DNA from: Terripilifer sp031921685
GTDB lineage: Bacteria; Pseudomonadota; Alphaproteobacteria; Rhizobiales; Beijerinckiaceae
DNA: 64,000 nt
Assembly (NCBI RefSeq): GCF_031921685.1
Contig: NZ_JAPDHU010000003.1
Span: 744,001-808,000, forward strand
Direction: 5' to 3'
The position numbers and the translations under genes were made by a program. Below, piece after piece: positions 7,637 to 16,028 of this stretch. The notes beneath the pieces are model-generated. The model saw only the letters and a program-made list of their open reading frames with translations. It was not told the origin of the DNA and made no database searches. Within the stretch, counting starts at the first letter, position 1; each line of letters starts with the position of its first letter.

Positions 7637-8611
7637 TCATTCCATCTTCATACCAGCTTTGGCGATGACTTCGCCCCATTTCTGCCGGTCACGAGCGATC
7701 TGAGCGACGGAAGCCGCTTCGTCGGCGCCGATCGGATCGGTCGCCTGCTGTTCGATGCGGGCACGCACCTCCGGGTTCTTCAGCGCTTCCAGAACGGCAT
7801 TGCCGAAAGCCGCCCGCAGCTCCGGCTTCATACCGCCGGGTGCGAACATGTAATTGACGAAACGTGCTTCGAAGCCCTTGATGCCAGCCTCTTCAGCGGT
7901 GGGAATATCGGGCACGAAACGCACCCGTTCGTTGGCCGACACGGCGAGCGCCCGCAGCGCGCCCGAATTGACGTGCGGAATGAGCACGCCGGCGGTGATG
8001 AAACTCGCCTGGATGTTGCCGGCGAGCAGATCCTGCAAAGCGAGCGCCGCGCCGCGATACGGCACGTGCACGGCGCGCAGCTCGCTCACCATCTTCAGAT
8101 ATTCGAGCGCCAGATGGCCGGGCGAACCGATGCCGGCCGAACCGAAATTCAGTTCGTGGCTTTTGCCGTATTCGACCAGCTCCTTGAAACTCTTGGCTGG
8201 AACGGTCTTGGCGTTGACGGCGAGCAGCAGCAGGTTCTGGCCGACCTTGGCGACAGGCACGAGATCGCGCGTCGCATCGAAGCCCTGCGACTTGTAGACA
8301 TTCGGATTCACCGTGACGATCGAATCCGGGCAGAAGAGCCAGGTCAGTCCGTCGGGCGCCGATTTCGCCACGAAGGCGGCGCCGACATTGCCCGCCGCAC
8401 CCGTGCGGTTCTCGATGACGATCGAACGTTTGATGTCCTGGCTGAGACGTTCAGCCAGTACGCGCGCGATCGCATCGGCCGGCCCGCCCGGCGCCAACGG
8501 CACGATGACCGTGATCGGCCCCGGCGGGATTTGTTCAAGCGGCGATTGCGCGGCAACAGCCATGGCGCCCGCCAGCCAGAACGCGGCGGCGGCGATTTTC
8601 GGCAACATCAT
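7637..8611 (-). CDS. Bug-family periplasmic solute receptor (TctC-like)
   Basis: Tripartite tricarboxylate transporter receptor of the Bug family (324 aa). It has a Sec signal peptide over the first 21 or so residues, and the typical start of the mature fold, PITVIVPLAPGGPADAIARVLAERLSQ, with IVIENRTGAAGNVGAAFVAKSAPDG next. HVPYRGAALALQDLLAGNIQ follows at mid-protein. No TctA or TctB membrane gene lies in this window, so it is an orphan receptor that must borrow a membrane partner or act in sensing. It lies 68 bases upstream of the sulfatase on the same strand, so a sulfated carboxylate is a reasonable ligand guess, but only a guess. Confidence 0.9.
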   Translation of the reverse strand: MMLPKIAAAAFWLAGAMAVAAQSPLEQIPPGPITVIVPLAPGGPADAIARVLAERLSQDIKRSIVIENRTGAAGNVGAAFVAKSAPDGLTWLFCPDSIVTVNPNVYKSQGFDATRDLVPVAKVGQNLLLLAVNAKTVPAKSFKELVEYGKSHELNFGSAGIGSPGHLALEYLKMVSELRAVHVPYRGAALALQDLLAGNIQASFITAGVLIPHVNSGALRALAVSANERVRFVPDIPTAEEAGIKGFEARFVNYMFAPGGMKPELRAAFGNAVLEALKNPEVRARIEQQATDPIGADEAASVAQIARDRQKWGEVIAKAGMKME

Positions 8612-8701
8612 TTCGGATCCACTCCCCTCAAACGGACGGCTCGGGCCTCCCGGCTTTTCGGCGCGGATTGTGGAGAGGTTTTACTTATTCGAAAACAACA
8701 A

Positions 8702-8724
8702 TTTTGGCAGCAATCATACCAAAA
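8702..8724. promoter_or_regulatory. LysR-type operator candidate upstream of the Bug/sulfatase genes
   Basis: TTTTGG, 11 bases, CCAAAA: a perfect 6-bp interrupted palindrome of the T-N11-A kind used by LysR regulators. It is about 90 bases upstream of the Bug start at 8611 and just after the stop of the LysR gene, the position expected for an activator site on the downstream genes. Confidence 0.45.
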
Positions 8725-8733
8725 ACGTATATC

Positions 8734-9654
8734 TCAGTCCGGCTTGCTGTCCGCCAGCCCCCGGACATAGGTCTCGAAGCGCGCTTTGAATTCGTCGATC
8801 AGGGGATGATCCTTCATGTCCTGGCGGCGCCACATGGCCACGTCTCGGCGCGGCATCTCCGCCTTGAAACGCAATTCGACGAAACGCCTGGGATCGTCGA
8901 TATGGCGCATCAGAAAACTCGGCGCCGCCATCAAATAGTTGCCACTGCTGACCAGAGTGAGCGCGATCGAAATGTCGCCGGAAAATTCGATCACGGTGCG
9001 TGCGCCGTCGACGCCGATGCGCGAGAGAATTTCGCGGGTCGTATCGCGGGCGCCAGACAGTACGCCCACCGTCGTCCAGGTCGCCGCAGCCAGATCGGCG
9101 ACGCTGACCTCGCGGCGCTGCGCCAACGGATGCTTCTCGCTGGCGAACAGACCGATGTGATCTTCGAACATTACATCGTGGATCAGATCGTCGGCCGCGA
9201 AATGGCGCAGGCCTGGCGCTAGTACGATGTCGAGTTCGTCACGCCGCAAGCGGTCGAGCAACCGCTCGGCACCGTCGACCGACACCCGCAAGCCGACATT
9301 CCATTTCGAACGCAGGATATGGCTGACGAAGCCCGGCATGATCGAGCGCGCCAGCATGGCGCCGACGGCGATGCGCAATTTGCCATCCTGCCCTTGCCGC
9401 CAGCGCTCCACTTCGCCTTCCGCCTGATCCATTGCGTCGCGGATCAGGCGGCCCTGGCGCGCCAGCGCCGCGCCGATCACCGTCGGCGCCACGCCATAAC
9501 GGCCACGCTTCAAAAGAGGCGCACCCACTTGCGCCTCCAGGCTCTTCATATTGCGGCTGAGCGTTGGCTGAGTGAGATGGAGCGCTTCCGCGGCCCGCGA
9601 CAGCGAGCCCAGTTCAACGATTTCGGCCAGTTGCCGCAGATATCGTGGCTCCAT
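8734..9654 (-). CDS. LysR-family transcriptional regulator
   Basis: A 306-residue LTTR. The N-terminal winged helix-turn-helix spans about residues 1-60 (LRQLAEIVELGSLSRAAEAL, LTQPTLSRNMKSLEAQVGAPLL), followed by the linker helix and a two-lobed periplasmic-binding-protein-like effector domain (about 90-295). It is flanked on both sides by Bug receptors on the same strand, with 9 bases to the upstream one (9664-10644). It therefore probably responds to the same compound those genes import. The palindrome at 8702-8724 is its likely target. Effector unknown. Confidence 0.93.
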   Translation of the reverse strand: MEPRYLRQLAEIVELGSLSRAAEALHLTQPTLSRNMKSLEAQVGAPLLKRGRYGVAPTVIGAALARQGRLIRDAMDQAEGEVERWRQGQDGKLRIAVGAMLARSIMPGFVSHILRSKWNVGLRVSVDGAERLLDRLRRDELDIVLAPGLRHFAADDLIHDVMFEDHIGLFASEKHPLAQRREVSVADLAAATWTTVGVLSGARDTTREILSRIGVDGARTVIEFSGDISIALTLVSSGNYLMAAPSFLMRHIDDPRRFVELRFKAEMPRRDVAMWRRQDMKDHPLIDEFKARFETYVRGLADSKPD

Positions 9655-9663
9655 TCCTTCTCA

Positions 9664-10644
9664 CTATTGCGGCTCGATCCCCAGTTCCTTCGTGGTCTTT
9701 TCCCACAGGGCGAGCTGTTCGCCAAGGAAGTTTGCCGCATCGCCGGGCGATCCGACGCCCTGCGGATTGATGTCGAAGCCAAGTTTTGGCGCCATCTCGC
9801 GCACCTGCTCGTCACGCGTCGCCCGATCGGTCGCCGCATTCATCTTCGCAACGATGTCGGGCGGCGTGCCGGTGGGGGCCATCAGCATGAACCAGCCGGC
9901 GAAATCAAAGCCCGGCACGGTTTCGCCCGCCGCCGGCAGGTCTGGGAAAGCCGACACCCGCTTGGCCGAAGCCATGGCGATCGCCCGCATCGATCCAGCG
10001 CGGATTTGCGCCTCGACGATCGACACCGAGAAGACGCCGACTTGCAGACGTCCGGCGATCGTGTCCTGCACTGCATTGTTGATATTGGGATAAGGCACCA
10101 GAACGAAGGTCGTGCCGGTGCGCTTGTTGAGCGCTTGCGCCGTCACGCCGGCCAGATTGCGTGGGCCATCGACACCCAGCGAATATTTACCGGGCGCCGC
10201 TTTCTCCAGCGCGATCAGCTCCGTCAAAGTCTTTGCCGGCAAGTCCGGTGTCGTCACGATCACCTGATTGCTGCGCGTCACCAGCGCCACCGGCGCGAAG
10301 TCCTTCGTGGGATGATAGGGCAGATCCTTCATCATGAAGACATTGTTTGCCAAGGCCGCCGACGTCGCGAAGAAATAGGTATAGCCATCAGGCGCGGCGC
10401 GCGCCGCCGCCAGTGCGCCAATGACATTGCCACCACCCGGCTTGTTCTCGACAACGACGCCTTGCCCCAATTCCTTGCCGAGCTTTTCGGCGATGAGGCG
10501 CGCCATCACATCGGGACTTGCACCCGCCGCTTGCGAAACGATCAGCGTTACCGGCCGCTGCGGCCAGTTCGCCGCACCCTGTGCCGCAGCGATATGTGTA
10601 GACACGAATAAAGCGGCACCAGCCGCCAACAGCCTCCCGAACAT
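9664..10644 (-). CDS. Bug-family periplasmic solute receptor (second copy)
   Basis: TctC-like receptor of 326 aa with a Sec signal peptide (cut after about residue 22), the Bug opening RPVTLIVSQAAGASPDVMARL, VVENKPGGGNVIGALAAARAAPDG, and the mid-protein block VLVPYPNINNAVQDTIAGRLQVG. It differs clearly from the receptor at 7637-8611, so they are not a recent duplication. It is the first gene of the leftward run and divergent from the Rieske oxygenase, sharing a 175-base intergenic region with it. This arrangement suggests one regulated locus for importing and hydroxylating or demethylating an aromatic acid. No cognate membrane components are present. Confidence 0.9.
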   Translation of the reverse strand: MFGRLLAAGAALFVSTHIAAAQGAANWPQRPVTLIVSQAAGASPDVMARLIAEKLGKELGQGVVVENKPGGGNVIGALAAARAAPDGYTYFFATSAALANNVFMMKDLPYHPTKDFAPVALVTRSNQVIVTTPDLPAKTLTELIALEKAAPGKYSLGVDGPRNLAGVTAQALNKRTGTTFVLVPYPNINNAVQDTIAGRLQVGVFSVSIVEAQIRAGSMRAIAMASAKRVSAFPDLPAAGETVPGFDFAGWFMLMAPTGTPPDIVAKMNAATDRATRDEQVREMAPKLGFDINPQGVGSPGDAANFLGEQLALWEKTTKELGIEPQ

Positions 10645-10819
10645 GTTCCCTCCCAGGCTCCCTGTTCAATGCGGAAAGCCTAGCATGACGTTGCGCGCGT
10701 GAAAGATGCCCACCCGGAGCCCAAGCAAAAATTTCGTATCGCAATGTGAGCACATGCCTTTGAACGGCTTTACCGCAAGCACGGCCTATGCCTAGCATCG
10801 TGTGTGAGGGAGGATCACG

Positions 10820-11887
10820 ATGACGTTTCTGCGCAATGCCTGGTATGTGGCGATGTGGTCGCAAGATCTCGGCGACACACCGCAACCACGCCGCATTCTC
10901 GACGAACCGCTTGTCTTCTTTCGCACGGCCGACGGTAAAGCCCGTGCATTGATCGACGCCTGCCCACATCGGCAAGCGCCGCTGCATCTCGGCAAGATCG
11001 TCGGCGACCGCGTGCGTTGCCAATATCATGGCCTTGAGTTCGATACCTCGGGCGCTTGCGTGCGCAATCCGCATGCTTCGGGACGCATTCCGCCCAATGC
11101 CAAGGTACGTGCTTATCCGGTCGTCGAGAAACACACGCTCGTCTGGGTTTGGATGGGCGAAGCCAAGGCCGATCCGTCAACCATTCCCGACTTCTCCTTG
11201 TTCGATACCGCCGATCCCACCACCGTCTCGCGCAAGGAATGGATGCGCATGAAGGCGCATTACTATCGCATCGTCGAAAACCTGCTCGATCTCAGTCACG
11301 CCAATGTTCTGCATGAAAGCATACTCGGCAATGAGGAGATGATGCCCGCGAAAGTCGGCGTCGAGCAGAACGGCGCTTCCTTGAAGGTCTCCCGTCTCAA
11401 CGAAAACGTACCGCCACCGCAACTCTACAATCTGCTGTTCCGGCGCGACAATGCGCCAGTCGACGTATGGGCCAACATTCTCTGGTATGCACCCTCAACC
11501 CTGTTGAACGACACAGGCGCGACCACGCCAGGCGGCCGGCACGAAGATGGCACGGGCGTCTTCGGTGCGCATTTCCTCACGCCGGAAACAGCGACAACGA
11601 CTCTCTATCATTTCGCTGCCGTGCGGCAGAACCCGCGCGCCTGGGGTGAGCCGATCGACAGCGAGTTGCGCGCTTTACTCTCGGAACTGCGTCACGAAGC
11701 CTTCGACGCGCAGGACCGGGTGATGATCGAGGGCCAGCAGCGCAACATGGACGACCCCGCCATCGACAAGGAAAAGCCGATCTTTCTGGAGGTCGATGCC
11801 GGCCCGACGCGGTTCCGCCGGATCATGGACGAACTGTTGCGGCAGGAACAGGAAGCAACCCAGATCCCGGCTTCTGCCGCCGAATAA
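10820..11887 (+). CDS. Rieske oxygenase, aromatic O-demethylase type (VanA-like)
   Basis: Terminal oxygenase of the Rieske non-haem iron family (355 aa). The N-terminal [2Fe-2S] ligands are Cys48, His50 (ACPHRQAP) and Cys67, His70 (RCQYHG). The mononuclear iron site is Asp157, His160 and His165 in NLLDLSHANVLHES, the spacing seen in vanillate O-demethylase, dicamba demethylase and related enzymes. A VanA-type C-terminal domain follows, and length is normal. No ferredoxin reductase partner lies nearby, so electrons must come from elsewhere. It is divergent from the Bug/LysR run. A methoxylated or hydroxylated aromatic acid substrate is inferred from the subfamily; the exact one cannot be read. 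Confidence 0.9.
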   Translation: MTFLRNAWYVAMWSQDLGDTPQPRRILDEPLVFFRTADGKARALIDACPHRQAPLHLGKIVGDRVRCQYHGLEFDTSGACVRNPHASGRIPPNAKVRAYPVVEKHTLVWVWMGEAKADPSTIPDFSLFDTADPTTVSRKEWMRMKAHYYRIVENLLDLSHANVLHESILGNEEMMPAKVGVEQNGASLKVSRLNENVPPPQLYNLLFRRDNAPVDVWANILWYAPSTLLNDTGATTPGGRHEDGTGVFGAHFLTPETATTTLYHFAAVRQNPRAWGEPIDSELRALLSELRHEAFDAQDRVMIEGQQRNMDDPAIDKEKPIFLEVDAGPTRFRRIMDELLRQEQEATQIPASAAE

Positions 11888-11984
11888 GCCCGAAAAGGGC
11901 CGATTTTCTGGGGTTTTATCGCCAAATATCGTTTCTTCTCGCGGCGGAACCTGCGATAAGCCACGGCATATTTGGAGATGACCC

Positions 11985-12665
11985 ATGCGCCCGCTGAAAA
12001 TCCTGCCCTCGATCCTTGCCGCCGATTTCTCCCGGCTCGGCGATGACACGCGGGCGGCGATGGAAGCGGGCGGCGATCTCGTCCATGTCGACATCATGGA
12101 TGGTCATTTCGTTCCCAACATTTCCTTTGGCCCCGACGTGATGCGCTCGATCCGTGGCGTCACCGACAAGCCATTCGACGTGCATCTGATGATCTCGCCG
12201 GTCGATCCTTATCTCGAAGCCTTTGCCAAGGGCGGCGCCGACATCATCACTGTCCACGCCGAGGCCGGGCCGCATCTGCATCGCTCGCTTCAGACCATCC
12301 GTGGACTTGGCAAACGCGCCGGCGTCGCCATCAATCCGGGCACGCCGGAAAGCGCCATCGAACCCGTGCTCGACGATGTCGATCTCGTGCTGGCCATGAC
12401 CGTCAATCCGGGCTTCGGCGGCCAGAAGTTCATCTATCCGGTGCTCGACAAGGTGCGCCGCATCGCCGCCATGTGCGCCGGCCGCGACATCGACATCGAG
12501 ATCGACGGCGGCGTGACCGCCCAAACGGCGGCGGCTTGCGTCACCGCCGGCGCCAATTATCTCGTCGCCGGGTCCGCCGTATTCAAAGGCGGCCAGAACG
12601 CCTTCGCCGGCAATATCGCCGCGATCCGCAAGGCGGCCGAAAGCGCGCGCGGCGAGATTGCTTAG
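11985..12665 (+). CDS. rpe: Ribulose-phosphate 3-epimerase
   Basis: Interconverts D-ribulose 5-phosphate and D-xylulose 5-phosphate in the pentose phosphate and Calvin cycles; a cytoplasmic TIM-barrel metalloenzyme. At 226 aa it has full length and the signature blocks ILPSILAADFSRLGDD, HVDIMDGHFVPNISFGPDVM (metal His and Asp), FDVHLMI, MTVNPGFGGQKFI (phosphate loop) and IEIDGGVTAQTA. It begins about 100 bases after the oxygenase and ends directly against the convergent gene at 12666. The AGGAG-like site before ATG is modest (TTTGGAGATGACCC). The only rpe in the window, with no adjacent Calvin-cycle genes, so probably the housekeeping copy. Confidence 0.97.
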   Translation: MRPLKILPSILAADFSRLGDDTRAAMEAGGDLVHVDIMDGHFVPNISFGPDVMRSIRGVTDKPFDVHLMISPVDPYLEAFAKGGADIITVHAEAGPHLHRSLQTIRGLGKRAGVAINPGTPESAIEPVLDDVDLVLAMTVNPGFGGQKFIYPVLDKVRRIAAMCAGRDIDIEIDGGVTAQTAAACVTAGANYLVAGSAVFKGGQNAFAGNIAAIRKAAESARGEIA

Positions 12666-14846
12666 TCACTTCGGATTGGGATGCCCATCGAGGCGTAGCT
12701 GATAGACGAAATAGGTCGGCGTGCAGAAGCCGATCTTTTCGGTCTTTAAAACATTGAGCGCCTGCGCACTGGGCTTGATCGCACCGCGCGTCAAATCTTC
12801 CGGCATCGCCTGACAGATATAATCCTCGCGGCAGAACCGCGTCGGGGAACAGGTGTCGAGCATGCCGCGCCCGACACTGGCGGCGAAAGCCGCGCTGTCG
12901 AAATAACCCTTTGCCATCTGCTCGAAGCCCTTGCCACCCACGATGGCGCAGATTTCATTGGCCGCTTTGCCCGGCAGAAAAGCGGCGAGCCGCGCCTCCT
13001 CCGGCGTACAGGGTCGCGACAGACGACCCAGCGGCACACCGATCTGGCTGGGACGACAATTGTTGTCGTAGCCGCTGAGCTTGCCTTCCGGCACTTTATA
13101 GATCAGCTCCTCCTTGGTGACACGATCGCTGAACGACCGCACGTTGAAGCTGAGCCGACTGCCCGAAGCATTTTGAGGCGTAGCGTCGGTGATGACGTTG
13201 GCGCGACAGCTCAGCCCCGCATAGATATTCTTTTGCGCCGGCACGCATTGGCCGAGATGAAACGACGCGGCACCATTCGTCGTCATCGCCTGACAGGTGA
13301 GACCGCGCGCACTGCTGCAACTCCAATTGGCCTCGGTGGCAAGATCGGCGCTGAGCGGACACGGCATGTTGTCGCCCGCTGCCGCAGTGATCGGCACTGC
13401 CTTCTTGTCCCAATCGGCAGCGGGCGCCGACGGATGCGGGCGGAAACGATCCGGCGCTTCGCCGCGCGTCAAATGTTCCACATAGCTCTTACGACGTGGC
13501 AATTCCGCTGAGACATGCGGCGAGAACGGCAATTGCAACCTGTTGCCGTCGATCGCGCCCTGCACGGCGGCCGCATCGCCAAAATCGGAACGATCGACGC
13601 CGAGGAAATGGAAGCCCGCCGTCGATGACGATTGATGACAGCCCATGCAGGAGGACGTGTTGAGCCGCTCGAGCAAGGCCGCGCCCGTGCGGATGAACTG
13701 ACGCGATGGATCACTCCAAGCGCTGACCATCTTATTGGCCAGTTCGGGGCTGACCACCAGATCGAACGGACGATTGGCCAGACGCGCGCTGCCAGCCGTC
13801 GAATAACTCAGGGCGATGTCGGCGGAAAGCTCGTCTGGAATCTTGAAGGCGCCCGTATCGATCTCCCCCATGTGGGCGGAAAGATAGTCCTGCAATTGCT
13901 TCTGCTTAGCCGGCTCCTTCAAAATCGCCTGCACGTCGGGCGTATTCTCCAGAGCAATGGGCCGAAAGCCACCGTCTCGGAAAGCGAAAATACGCATCCA
14001 ATAGATCGCTTGCCCCGCGAGCCTGCGGTTCTCCATCCGCTCAAGATCAGACGGGAAGCGCGCCACCTGCGCATTGATCTCCATCTGCTTGAAGGTGAGC
14101 TTGGAAAAATCGAGCGGCCCTTGCAGCAGACGCTGGGCGATCACAGCCGCGCTGTCCTTGCCCATGCCCTCGACACGCCAACGCGTGGCGATGCCGCGGC
14201 AATTGTCGCCATCATCATTGTAGCTGAACACCATGTTGACGGTGAACGGCATGCGCGACGCATAGGTCTTACCATTCATCTTCACGTCGTAGCCAAGACG
14301 ATAGATGAAGCGCACTTCGCCGCAATGCCCGGGATCGAAATCGCGCCGATCGATGCGGTTGACGACGCCGGCGAGAATGAACAGGCCGTCCGATGAGTTC
14401 AGCCATTTCTCGTTGAAGACGCGCATCACATTGCCGTTCTGCCGCAACCTTTTGCCGGCCTCCGTCTTCGCGGCCGAGGGAACGTAGGTCTTCAGAATCT
14501 CCTTTTCCCAATCGATGCCCAGTTCCGAAATCATCCGCGCGATGTCGGCGGACATGACCGAAGTAAATTTGCCGTAGCTCTCTCCGAAGCGCGTGAGGTC
14601 GCTGGCCCGCGTCGGTCCCGAAGCCGCCACCGGCGCAGGCGACGTCAATTTGCGGGCTTCGTGAAGACGCTTGAACAGGCTGTAGAGCGACAGCGGCGCG
14701 ATCTTGTCGCGATCGAGCTCCGCCAGCAACGGCGCCTCGCTGATCAGTGTCACGACGGGGGGAGATGGCGCGGGCTGCGCCACGGCCATCGGGCCCAAAC
14801 CGAGGAAGAGAGCCAGACCCAAAGAGCGAAAGATCGTGAGGCGCAT
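12666..14846 (-). CDS. Large exported Cys-rich protein with one haem-c motif
   Basis: A 726-residue protein with a Sec signal peptide (first 23 residues, cut at the AVAQ site). It has a single CxxCH motif at Cys400-Met-Gly-Cys403-His404 followed by GFHFLGVDRSDFG. The C-terminal third carries many cysteines (for example NWSCSSARGLTC, RPCTPEE, LDTCSPTRFCREDYIC), suggesting disulfides in the periplasm. The N-terminal half has a conserved-looking domain with GVVNRIDRRDF, CGEVRFIYRL and NDDGDNCRGIATRW. I do not recognise the full architecture; it could be a mono-haem periplasmic or surface protein of unknown role. It is a single gene, convergent with rpe without any gap. Confidence 0.8.
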   Translation of the reverse strand: MRLTIFRSLGLALFLGLGPMAVAQPAPSPPVVTLISEAPLLAELDRDKIAPLSLYSLFKRLHEARKLTSPAPVAASGPTRASDLTRFGESYGKFTSVMSADIARMISELGIDWEKEILKTYVPSAAKTEAGKRLRQNGNVMRVFNEKWLNSSDGLFILAGVVNRIDRRDFDPGHCGEVRFIYRLGYDVKMNGKTYASRMPFTVNMVFSYNDDGDNCRGIATRWRVEGMGKDSAAVIAQRLLQGPLDFSKLTFKQMEINAQVARFPSDLERMENRRLAGQAIYWMRIFAFRDGGFRPIALENTPDVQAILKEPAKQKQLQDYLSAHMGEIDTGAFKIPDELSADIALSYSTAGSARLANRPFDLVVSPELANKMVSAWSDPSRQFIRTGAALLERLNTSSCMGCHQSSSTAGFHFLGVDRSDFGDAAAVQGAIDGNRLQLPFSPHVSAELPRRKSYVEHLTRGEAPDRFRPHPSAPAADWDKKAVPITAAAGDNMPCPLSADLATEANWSCSSARGLTCQAMTTNGAASFHLGQCVPAQKNIYAGLSCRANVITDATPQNASGSRLSFNVRSFSDRVTKEELIYKVPEGKLSGYDNNCRPSQIGVPLGRLSRPCTPEEARLAAFLPGKAANEICAIVGGKGFEQMAKGYFDSAAFAASVGRGMLDTCSPTRFCREDYICQAMPEDLTRGAIKPSAQALNVLKTEKIGFCTPTYFVYQLRLDGHPNPK

Positions 14847-14908
14847 GGCCGAAGCTTACTTCGGGAACAAGCGCCTCACAATAAAATCGCCGCCAGATCG
14901 AGAAACGA

Positions 14909-15943
14909 TCAAACCACCGGCAGGGTCAGCAGGCCGGCATCGCCGGTCTCGAGCCCGAAGAGCAGCCGCTTGCCGTCGGCATCCCAGGCCAAAGCGGTGA
15001 CCGGCGCGCGCGGCCGGTTGCGCGCATCGACCTCGTCGGTCTCCTCAAGGCCCTTGCGCACCAGAAGCTCGGCACTGTCGGTGATGCGGCACAGCAGCAC
15101 CCAGCCGTCGTCATAGCCAAGCGCGACGATCGGCGCCTTGGGATGGAAAGCGACGCGATTGATGCGCGCCGGGCGCACGCCGCATTCGCGCGGCGCCTTG
15201 CCCATCGGCCCATCCTTGGATTCGAACGGCCAGATCACGCAGGCGTCGGCGCCGGAGGTTGCCAGCCACTTGCCATCGGGCGACCAGGAGAACGAGCGCG
15301 TCTTCGACGGATAGCCCGTCATGCGCATGTCCTTCTTGTCGGCGATACGCCAGCCGTGCAGCGCGTTTTCCTGCATGGCGGTGACGCAGAACAGGCCATC
15401 GGGCGACACGGTGATGTCGAGATGCGAGCCGGCCCAGCGCAGCATCTCCGGCTCCGCCACCATGTTGGGAAACCACAGGCTCGCGCCATTATAGTGCGAC
15501 ATGGCGACCCGATAGCCCTTGGGCATGAAGGCAAGGCCGCGCACACCGGACGGCGCCTGCACGCTCTTGACCGCGCCTTTCGGATCGCGCGCCCGCACAT
15601 CCTTGCCCGCCGACCAGGCGGCTGCGCCATCTTCGCGCAGCGCCAAAGCATCGATCCACTTGCCCTTCTCGTTGCCGATCTCGGTCGCCGTGCCATTGCC
15701 GCGCGTTTCAACCACACGGCCGTCATCGCCGCCGGTGACCAGCCGATCGCGGCCCCCGGCAGCGCACAGGATCGTCGCATCCGGATGGGCGAACACGCGC
15801 TCGCCGCTGTCGGTGAAAAGAATTTCGCCATTGGCCAGCGCCAGCACCGGCCGGCCATCGAGAAAGGCGCCGGCGACGGCCTCGGCCCCCGCTTCGATCG
15901 GTTGCACGTGGGAAGTCAGGGACTGGTCGTAATTGGTGAGCAT
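14909..15943 (-). CDS. WD40 repeat protein next to the CobW-type GTPase
   Basis: A 344-residue protein, cytoplasmic by lack of a signal, made almost entirely of WD40-like beta-propeller repeats. Blade signatures include DATILCAAGGRDRLVTGGDDGRV, RGLAFMPKGYRVAMSHYNG, HLDITVSPDGLFCV, RSFSWSPDGKWLATSGADACVIW and RINRVAFHPKAPIVALGYDDG. About seven blades are estimated. The start at 15943 was preferred over the Met 15 residues upstream, which adds a non-propeller tail. It lies downstream of the CobW-family gene on the same strand across an 85-base gap that contains a strong hairpin. The pairing suggests a role in metal handling, but no metal site is visible. Function unproven. Confidence 0.85.
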   Translation of the reverse strand: MLTNYDQSLTSHVQPIEAGAEAVAGAFLDGRPVLALANGEILFTDSGERVFAHPDATILCAAGGRDRLVTGGDDGRVVETRGNGTATEIGNEKGKWIDALALREDGAAAWSAGKDVRARDPKGAVKSVQAPSGVRGLAFMPKGYRVAMSHYNGASLWFPNMVAEPEMLRWAGSHLDITVSPDGLFCVTAMQENALHGWRIADKKDMRMTGYPSKTRSFSWSPDGKWLATSGADACVIWPFESKDGPMGKAPRECGVRPARINRVAFHPKAPIVALGYDDGWVLLCRITDSAELLVRKGLEETDEVDARNRPRAPVTALAWDADGKRLLFGLETGDAGLLTLPVV

Positions 15944-15967
15944 GGATCCGGTGTCTTGTTGTGAGGC

Positions 15968-15992
15968 CGGGGTGGCACGCCGTACCACCCCG
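15968..15992. terminator. GC-rich hairpin between the cobW-type and WD40 genes
   Basis: CGGGGTGG, 9-base loop, CCACCCCG: a perfect 8-bp stem, with no T-tract on the minus strand. It lies between two same-strand genes and could attenuate, rather than end, read-through into the WD40 gene, or stabilise the 3' end of the upstream message. Confidence 0.4.
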
Positions 15993-16028
15993 CCTGTTAG
16001 GACCGTCTATAAAGCGACTGTAAGAGTT

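Noticed and set aside
6025..7668. 547-residue open frame on the plus strand opposite the sulfatase
   Set aside because: It is the antisense shadow of a gene with an intact sulfatase signature. Composition is rich in His, Arg and Ile as in GC-rich antisense frames, with no recognisable domain.
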